Assembly (NCBI GenBank): GCA_017552845.1
Contig: JAFZOE010000230.1
Location: 1-10,108, forward strand
Direction: 5' to 3'
DNA length: 10,108 nucleotides
Origin: Clostridia bacterium
Lineage (GTDB): Bacteria > Bacillota > Clostridia > Oscillospirales > Acutalibacteraceae
Within the stretch, counting starts at the first letter, position 1. The number at the start of each line of letters is the position of its first letter. The notes under the pieces were generated by a model. It was not told the DNA's origin and did no database searches. It saw only the letters and a list, made by a program, of their open reading frames with translations. The position numbers and the translations under genes are program-made. Shown here one piece after another: positions 6,721 to 10,108 of the stretch.

Positions 6721-6748
6721 AACCCGCAAGGTTAAAACCTTGCGGGTT
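6721..6748. terminator. Bidirectional rho-independent terminator
   Basis: AACCCGCAAGGTT (6721-6733) and AACCTTGCGGGTT (6736-6748) form a stem of about 11 bp with a TTAAAA-type loop. The plus strand continues TTTCTT; the minus strand continues TTTTGCTTTTTG. It therefore ends the antiporter operon on the plus strand and the convergent surface-protein gene on the minus strand. The rest of 6607-6793 contains the palindrome at 6663-6681 and no gene. Confidence 0.9.
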
Positions 6749-6793
6749 TCTTAAATATTTGTCTGTTTGTTTTTCTCTGAAGTGATCCGGTTA

Positions 6794-7303
6794 TCAGTCT
6801 TCGTCTTTCTTGGTCTTGACTACTGCTACGGTGCCAGCAAGAAGAGCGAGAACTGCAATTGCGGGAACAGCGATGCTGCTGCCGGTGTTGGGAACTCTGC
6901 TGCTTACGGGAGCCGCCTTCTTGGTGGAGGAAACAGCCGCCTTGGTTGTGCTGTCGCCGCTGTCGTCAACTGCGGTAACACCGCTGGGATTGGTGACTAC
7001 TTCACCGTTATCCTCGGTAACCTTATTGGGAAGGGTTGTGGTGATCTTGTCAACAGCATTGCTGAGATCGGCAATGAGATCCGCTGCGCTCTTGGATGAA
7101 GATTCGGCAGCCTTGGTGGTGGAGTTCTTTGCATTGGTGGGATCGGTGTTTGCGGCTTTGGTAGTAGATGCCGAGGTAGCGGGTGCTGCTGTGGTGGTGG
7201 GCTCGGTAATCTCAACGGTCTTTGCGAAAGCCATAACCGATACTGTGCAGACAGCTGCAAGTGCAATTGCTACTGCTATGATGATTGATAATGTCTTTTT
7301 CAT
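6794..7303 (-). CDS. Thr/Ser/Ala-rich surface protein with VPNTG sorting-type tail
   Basis: A 169-residue exported protein of unknown function. A signal peptide (MKKTLSIIIAVAIALAAVCT onward, cleavage probably after AFA27) is followed by a low-complexity region rich in Thr, Ser, Ala and Lys. The hexapeptide STTKAA appears three times (46-51, 61-66, 118-123), with a variant SSTKKAA at 125-131. A short more ordered stretch, ADLIADLSNAVDKI (74-87), could be a helix. The C-terminus has VPNTG (137-141), a hydrophobic segment (144-162) and a charged KTKKDED tail, the layout of a sortase signal with Pro-Asn-Thr-Gly but Val instead of Leu at the first position. Wall attachment or simple membrane anchoring are both possible; no sortase is in the window. 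AAAGG precedes the ATG. The gene has its own promoter, ends in tandem stops (TGA TAA), and is terminated by the hairpin at 6721-6748. Confidence 0.8.
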   Translation of the reverse strand: MKKTLSIIIAVAIALAAVCTVSVMAFAKTVEITEPTTTAAPATSASTTKAANTDPTNAKNSTTKAAESSSKSAADLIADLSNAVDKITTTLPNKVTEDNGEVVTNPSGVTAVDDSGDSTTKAAVSSTKKAAPVSSRVPNTGSSIAVPAIAVLALLAGTVAVVKTKKDED

Positions 7304-7343
7304 AAAATAACCAACCTTTCAAAAATTCATTAAAGACACGTAT

Positions 7344-7372
7344 ATTTTAATAGTAAAATAACGATTTGTCAA
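7344..7372 (-). promoter_or_regulatory. Sigma-A promoter of the VPNTG surface protein
   Basis: The minus strand has a perfect TTGACA (7372-7367), a 17-base spacer and TAAAAT (7349-7344), one base from consensus. Transcription should begin near 7337, with an AT-rich leader of about 35 nt. It suggests strong constitutive expression independent of the upstream sigma/propeller operon. Confidence 0.85.
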
Positions 7373-7404
7373 GAGTAAATATGGCGCTCTGTATTTATAA
7401 GGCA

Positions 7405-7443
7405 GCAGAGCAGGCGGATAAATCCGGTGCCACCCTGCTCTGC
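7405..7443 (-). terminator. Nested hairpin downstream of the beta-propeller gene (possible terminator, weak U-tract)
   Basis: GCAGAGCAGG (7405-7414) and CCTGCTCTGC (7434-7443) form a 10-bp outer stem. Inside lies CGGAT-AA-ATCCG (7415-7426). On the minus strand the stem is followed by TGCCTTATAAATAC, so the U-tract is poor. A second small hairpin, CGGGCA-TAT-TGCCCG, lies at 7457-7471 nearer the gene. Together they probably end or stabilise the 3' end of the sigma/propeller transcript. The intergenic stretch 7373-7490 holds nothing else. Confidence 0.5.
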
Positions 7444-7490
7444 CGAACACTGCTTCCGGGCATATTGCCCGTTGCCCCCCGTGTTATATA

Positions 7491-9278
7491 TTAAGCTGTT
7501 ATTTCATCAACCGATACCGCGGTAACTCTGCCGTCGGATACCGTATAGAACTTGTCGCCGGCAATGAAGCTGACCGAATCTGCGCCGCCGCCCGTGACAT
7601 AAGGTCTGGGATAGGCGGTGAGTTTGCCCGCTGAATCGAGGCTGAAGAAGAGATAACCGCTCTTGCCGTTTATCCTGACAGGCACGCCGACCTTGCTTCC
7701 GGATTTATCGGAAACCGCCTGAGCGCGCGGGTCGGAAGTTATCGTGCGGCTGTTGAGAGCGAAGTTAATCATCTCGCCCTTCGCATTTATCATACTCCAG
7801 ACCGCCTTGCCTTCGGAATCGCTCTTGCCCTCGGCGACCGTGACGCCGCCTGCGGTGAATACTCCTCTGGCATCTGCGAACGCCGTGCCGCCCTCGGGCT
7901 CGGTGAAGGTGAATTTACCCTCGCCCGCATATTTTATAATTTTCGCTCCGGAACTTCCGGAAACGCAGATATAATCGTCTGTATAATAAATATCGGTAAC
8001 CTTGCCGTCATATATCTCGGTAGCGCTTGCAATAAGCTCGAGATTGCCGCTCAGGAGATAAACCGAATAACCCGAGCCGTCGGTAACCGCTGTTACTTCT
8101 CCGTCGGCTGAAACATTGATGCTGCCCGCAATGCTGCCTTTGAGGTCATATGAAGCGGATTGTCTCAGACTGTCGCCGTCAAGAATGAATCTCGAAAGAA
8201 CCGTGACGCTCTCGCCCGTTGCGGCATCCTTCTGAGCCGAGGTGAGATAAACACCCGTCTCGGTGAAGAGACTTCCTGCGCATTTGCCGGGGACGATTCC
8301 GGTAACGAGATCGGAATTGAGATTGTCAATATCGGTAACCGTGATAAACGAATAGTTCTTTGCTTCGGCTTCGGCCTGCGAATCGACGCTGACCTCGTCA
8401 CCGTTTACGGAATAGGTCGCATCCGCGCCTGCCGTTCCTGTGATAACGCAGAGCTTTCCGCCTGCGGCCTGCGCATAGACGAACGCGCCTTCCTGAGTGA
8501 ATTCCCTGCTCTTTACCGGAGCTGTGCGGTCGGTTATGTCATAGTATCTGACCGTAACTCCGCCCTCATCCCTGCTGAGCGCCGCGAGAGTGTTGTTCTG
8601 GACTATGATATCGAAGCATCTGCCGCCGGGCAGAATGGTCTTCTCCGAAACGCGGTTCAAAGTTGCGAGGGAAATTATATCAATATATGACTTGGAACTG
8701 CCGTCTTCCGTGACGGTGATGTATCTGTAAATATATCTGCCGTCAGTGCGCACGAAATTGACCTTCGCCGAAACATCCGATTTGCCCGAAACGAGCGAGG
8801 CGGGAACCTGCTGCTCGGCAACGACGGTGGTCGGATCGGGCTTTGATGTTTCGCTCGTCTTTGTCCGGTCGAATACGCTCGCCTTCTTTGTCGTACCTTC
8901 GGTTTTTGTTCCGGATACGGTCTTTTTAACCTCTCTGTCTATATATTCGGCAATTTTTTCGAGGTTGAGACCTTCTGTGCCGGAGTTGTTGCCCTTGCTG
9001 AAAACCGAAATGTTGCTGCGTGTATTCAGAAGGAGCGCCGTGATGAGAACAACCATAAGAGCCGCCGCGACAGCGATAATTCTCTTGAGAGCGTTGATTG
9101 TCTTCGTGTATCTTGCGATTTCGCTCTTTGCCGAGAGATTCACGACCTTGCCCGACGATGCTTTGAGCATCTCGACGACATTATCTTTTCCGAGCGATTC
9201 GGGAACGCTTGTATTCTGCGCTTCTTCATCGAATTTCTTCGAGATAAGGTCAAGAATTTCTTTCTCGTTATTCATCAT
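7491..9278 (-). CDS. Membrane-anchored beta-propeller protein (PF09826 type), putative anti-sigma/sensor
   Basis: A 595-residue bitopic protein. Residues 1-65 are cytoplasmic and contain VPESLGKDNVVEMLKAS (25-41), a short motif typical of N-termini of clostridial sigma-linked beta-propeller proteins. One membrane helix follows (about 66-84, RIIAVAAALMVVLITALLL), then a linker (90-155) rich in Thr, Lys and Ser, and an extracytoplasmic propeller (about 165-595). Diagnostic propeller stretches are VRTDGRYIYRYITV (176-189), YYDITDRTAPVKSREFTQEG (245-264) and ITVTDIDNLNSDLVTGIVPG (312-331), which match the Beta_propel family pattern. The N-terminus has no His/Cys zinc motif, so it is not a ZAS-type anti-sigma factor. 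It overlaps the upstream ECF sigma gene by 11 bases. AAGGAGG (9284-9290) is five bases from the first ATG and eight from the second, so the second Met (9275) is an equally good start. Role as anti-sigma is inferred from the pairing. Confidence 0.8.
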   Translation of the reverse strand: MMNNEKEILDLISKKFDEEAQNTSVPESLGKDNVVEMLKASSGKVVNLSAKSEIARYTKTINALKRIIAVAAALMVVLITALLLNTRSNISVFSKGNNSGTEGLNLEKIAEYIDREVKKTVSGTKTEGTTKKASVFDRTKTSETSKPDPTTVVAEQQVPASLVSGKSDVSAKVNFVRTDGRYIYRYITVTEDGSSKSYIDIISLATLNRVSEKTILPGGRCFDIIVQNNTLAALSRDEGGVTVRYYDITDRTAPVKSREFTQEGAFVYAQAAGGKLCVITGTAGADATYSVNGDEVSVDSQAEAEAKNYSFITVTDIDNLNSDLVTGIVPGKCAGSLFTETGVYLTSAQKDAATGESVTVLSRFILDGDSLRQSASYDLKGSIAGSINVSADGEVTAVTDGSGYSVYLLSGNLELIASATEIYDGKVTDIYYTDDYICVSGSSGAKIIKYAGEGKFTFTEPEGGTAFADARGVFTAGGVTVAEGKSDSEGKAVWSMINAKGEMINFALNSRTITSDPRAQAVSDKSGSKVGVPVRINGKSGYLFFSLDSAGKLTAYPRPYVTGGGADSVSFIAGDKFYTVSDGRVTAVSVDEITA

Positions 9279-9807
9279 TTACGCCTCCTTCTTTAAGTAT
9301 TTTGCCGAGTTTTGAAATTGCGCGTGAGTATCTTGAGCGGACCGTGGCGTCCGGTATGCCGAGAGATTCGGCTATTTCGCGGCTGCCTATGCCGGCAACT
9401 GCTCTCATCATAACTATCTGCCGGTCTTCGGGGTTCAGGGCCGCCATTGCCTGCTGAAGGTCAATCGATATCTCTTTGAGCTCGATATCTTTTCCGTCCG
9501 CGGGCTCATGATCCGCATCCTCAATAAGAGGTAAATCCTTATTGAAATCTTTATACTGTCTGCGGCAGGCGCTGTTTAATATCTTGAAAAGCCATCCCTT
9601 GAAAGAGCCGGGGCTCCGCAGACTGCCGATATTTTCAAACGCTTCGATAACCGCCTCGGAGACGGCATCTTCCGCAGCGACGGGGTTGCCGACCACTATG
9701 CAGGCGTAGCGGAACATTTCGTTTTTATAAAGAGCATAAAGCTCGCCGAAAGCCTCCGCATCGCCGCGCTTTGCGGCAATAACGTATTTTTTTATGTCGG
9801 CGCCCAA
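9268..9807 (-). CDS. ECF (group 4) RNA polymerase sigma factor
   Basis: A 179-residue extracytoplasmic-function sigma factor. Region 2 covers about 18-85, with FGELYALYKNEMFRYA (20-35) and AAEDAVSEAVIEAFENIGSL (44-63), followed by GSFKGWLFKILNSACRRQYKD (67-87) for -10 recognition. Region 4 covers about 113-172: LNPEDRQIVMMRAVAGIGSREIAESLGI (124-151), then the recognition helix DATVRSRYSRAISKL (153-167) that reads the -35. No region 1.1 or 3 is present. No ATG is available before Met31, inside region 2, so the start is TTG at 9807-9805, preceded by GGTGAG (9818-9813); an in-frame TGA at 9816-9814 limits the upstream extent. The gene overlaps the beta-propeller gene by 11 bases and probably forms a sigma/anti-sigma operon with it. 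Its regulon cannot be read here. Confidence 0.93.
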   Translation of the reverse strand: MGADIKKYVIAAKRGDAEAFGELYALYKNEMFRYACIVVGNPVAAEDAVSEAVIEAFENIGSLRSPGSFKGWLFKILNSACRRQYKDFNKDLPLIEDADHEPADGKDIELKEISIDLQQAMAALNPEDRQIVMMRAVAGIGSREIAESLGIPDATVRSRYSRAISKLGKILKEGGVNDE

Positions 9808-9812
9808 ATCAT

Positions 9813-9818
9813 CTCACC
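9813..9818 (-). promoter_or_regulatory. Ribosome binding site deciding the TTG start of the ECF sigma gene
   Basis: GGTGAG ends five bases before TTG (9807-9805). The only nearby ATG (9812-9810) is in another frame that soon reaches TAA, and an in-frame TGA overlaps the binding site. TTG is therefore the only reasonable start that keeps region 2 intact. I see no convincing promoter for this gene; TATACT at 9837-9832 is a candidate -10 without a -35. Confidence 0.65.
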
Positions 9819-9870
9819 GCTTTCTCTTTCAAGTATAAGTGTAAAAATATGCCGGTTTTGTTGCATAAAA

Positions 9871-9889
9871 TTCAAAAAAATTTTTTGAA
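9871..9889. repeat. AT-rich palindrome in the divergent intergenic region
   Basis: TTCAAAAAA-A-TTTTTTGAA is a perfect 9-bp palindrome around one A. It lies between the sigma gene and the plus-strand promoter at 9925-9953, in an A-tract-rich stretch likely to be bent. It could be an operator or simply compositional. Confidence 0.4.
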
Positions 9890-9924
9890 AATGAAAATTT
9901 GCCCGAAAAAATTATAAAAAAGTA

Positions 9925-9953
9925 TTGTTTTAATTCAATTCATTTAGTATAAT
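9925..9953 (+). promoter_or_regulatory. Promoter of the rightmost gene
   Basis: TTGTTT (9925-9930), 17 bases, then a perfect TATAAT (9948-9953). The -35 is weak. Transcription should start near 9960, leaving a leader of about 73 nt before the ATG at 10033. Confidence 0.7.
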
Positions 9954-9959
9954 AGTGCC

Positions 9960-10032
9960 ATTATGTGAGCGGGATATCCGTTTCACCCGCTCTATACCGT
10001 GGCTGTATGGCCATTTCGAAAGGTGTGGTATA
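9960..10032 (+). promoter_or_regulatory. Structured 5' leader of the rightmost gene
   Basis: Two hairpins fill the leader. The first pairs GAGCGGG (9967-9973) with CCCGCTC (9986-9992). The second pairs TATACC (9993-9998) with GGTATA (10027-10032), directly abutting it, and contains a small inner stem TGGC/GCCA (10000-10003 with 10010-10013). The Shine-Dalgarno AAAGGTG (10019-10025) lies inside the second fold, and GGTATA fills the space between it and the ATG. The arrangement could control translation, by a ligand, temperature or protein, but matches no riboswitch class I recognise. Confidence 0.45.
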
Positions 10033-10108
10033 ATGCTCGGCAAGTATGTCAGAGTCAGGGTAACCAACCCCATCCACTCCGTAAGCAGTCAATTTGGATT
10101 TACCTACG
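10033..10108 (+). CDS. N-terminal fragment, possible short inorganic-pyrophosphatase-like protein (runs off the window)
   Basis: Twenty-five codons are visible, starting MLGKYVRVRVTNPIHSVSSQ and continuing FGFTY. The ATG at 10033 has AAAGGTG (10019-10025) seven bases upstream and a promoter at 9925-9953, so the gene is real and starts here. The opening G-K-x-V-x-V-x-V-x-x-P-I-x-S followed by F-x-Y resembles the N-terminus of a small clostridial protein annotated as inorganic pyrophosphatase-like, which continues with a short turn and a second strand. That match is from memory and from only 25 residues, so the family name is tentative. No signal peptide or membrane segment is seen, pointing to a cytoplasmic protein. 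Confidence 0.5.
   Translation, partial: MLGKYVRVRVTNPIHSVSSQFGFTY

Noticed and set aside
6539..6754. Small plus-strand frame across the antiporter stop and the terminator
   Set aside because: It begins inside the antiporter in another frame, lacks a ribosome binding site and runs through the REP-like palindrome and the terminator.
6810..7310. Plus-strand 166-codon hydrophobic frame
   Set aside because: It is the reverse complement of the Thr/Ala/Ser-rich surface-protein gene; repetitive codons there open a Val/Leu/Ala frame on the other strand. No promoter or ribosome binding site serves it.
7425..7436. T-box riboswitch on the minus strand
   Set aside because: The core string matches, but there is no stem I or specifier region upstream, only the end of the propeller gene. 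The following gene is not an amino-acid gene and has its own promoter further downstream. Kept only as a low-interest observation.
1..10108. CRISPR arrays, insertion sequences, phage or toxin-antitoxin genes
   Set aside because: No spaced direct repeats, transposase, terminal inverted repeats with target duplications, or small toxin-like pairs were seen; gene content is ordinary chromosomal.

Overview
The window looks like chromosome of a Gram-positive anaerobe of the Clostridia, probably an uncultured Ruminococcaceae/Oscillospiraceae-type gut or rumen bacterium. The reasons are the NAD-linked class 1B dihydroorotate dehydrogenase (PyrD plus PyrK), strong AGGAGG-type ribosome binding sites, consensus sigma-A promoters, an ECF sigma factor paired with a membrane-tethered PF09826-type beta-propeller protein, and a surface protein ending in a VPNTG-type sorting tail. 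This is inference from gene content; no 16S or other taxonomic marker is present. I see no insertion sequence, phage gene, CRISPR array, tRNA or rRNA.

Layout. (1) 1-2976, minus strand: a compact pyrimidine operon in the order pyrC, pyrK, pyrD, pyrF (pyrF runs off the left edge), with 6-nt, 1-nt or overlapping junctions and a clear promoter just upstream of pyrC. A 13-bp inverted repeat flanks that promoter and covers the pyrC ribosome binding site. (2) 2981-4923, minus strand: a 631-residue secreted alpha/beta hydrolase (lipase/acyltransferase-like) with its own extended -10 promoter. (3) 5025-6606, plus strand: a two-gene operon of a PII-like protein translationally coupled to a CPA2-type Na+/H+ (cation/proton) antiporter. 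(4) 6607-6793: intergenic stretch with a REP-like GC-rich palindrome and a bidirectional terminator. (5) 6794-7372, minus strand: a small Thr/Ser/Ala-rich surface protein with its own strong promoter. (6) 7405-9807, minus strand: an ECF sigma factor gene, started by TTG, overlapping a membrane-anchored beta-propeller gene that is its likely anti-sigma/sensor, followed by hairpins. (7) 9808-10108: an AT-rich divergent intergenic region, then on the plus strand a promoter, a structured leader and the first 25 codons of a gene that may be a short inorganic-pyrophosphatase-like protein.

How the genes work together. PyrC makes dihydroorotate, PyrDK oxidises it to orotate with electrons passed to NAD+, and PyrF makes UMP after the PRTase step (pyrE not in view). 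The PII-like/antiporter pair looks like a ligand-gated cation/proton exchange module. The sigma/propeller pair looks like a one-component envelope-sensing switch. The most notable candidates are the PII-like/antiporter pair, the pyrC-flanking inverted repeat, and the folded leader at 9960-10032.
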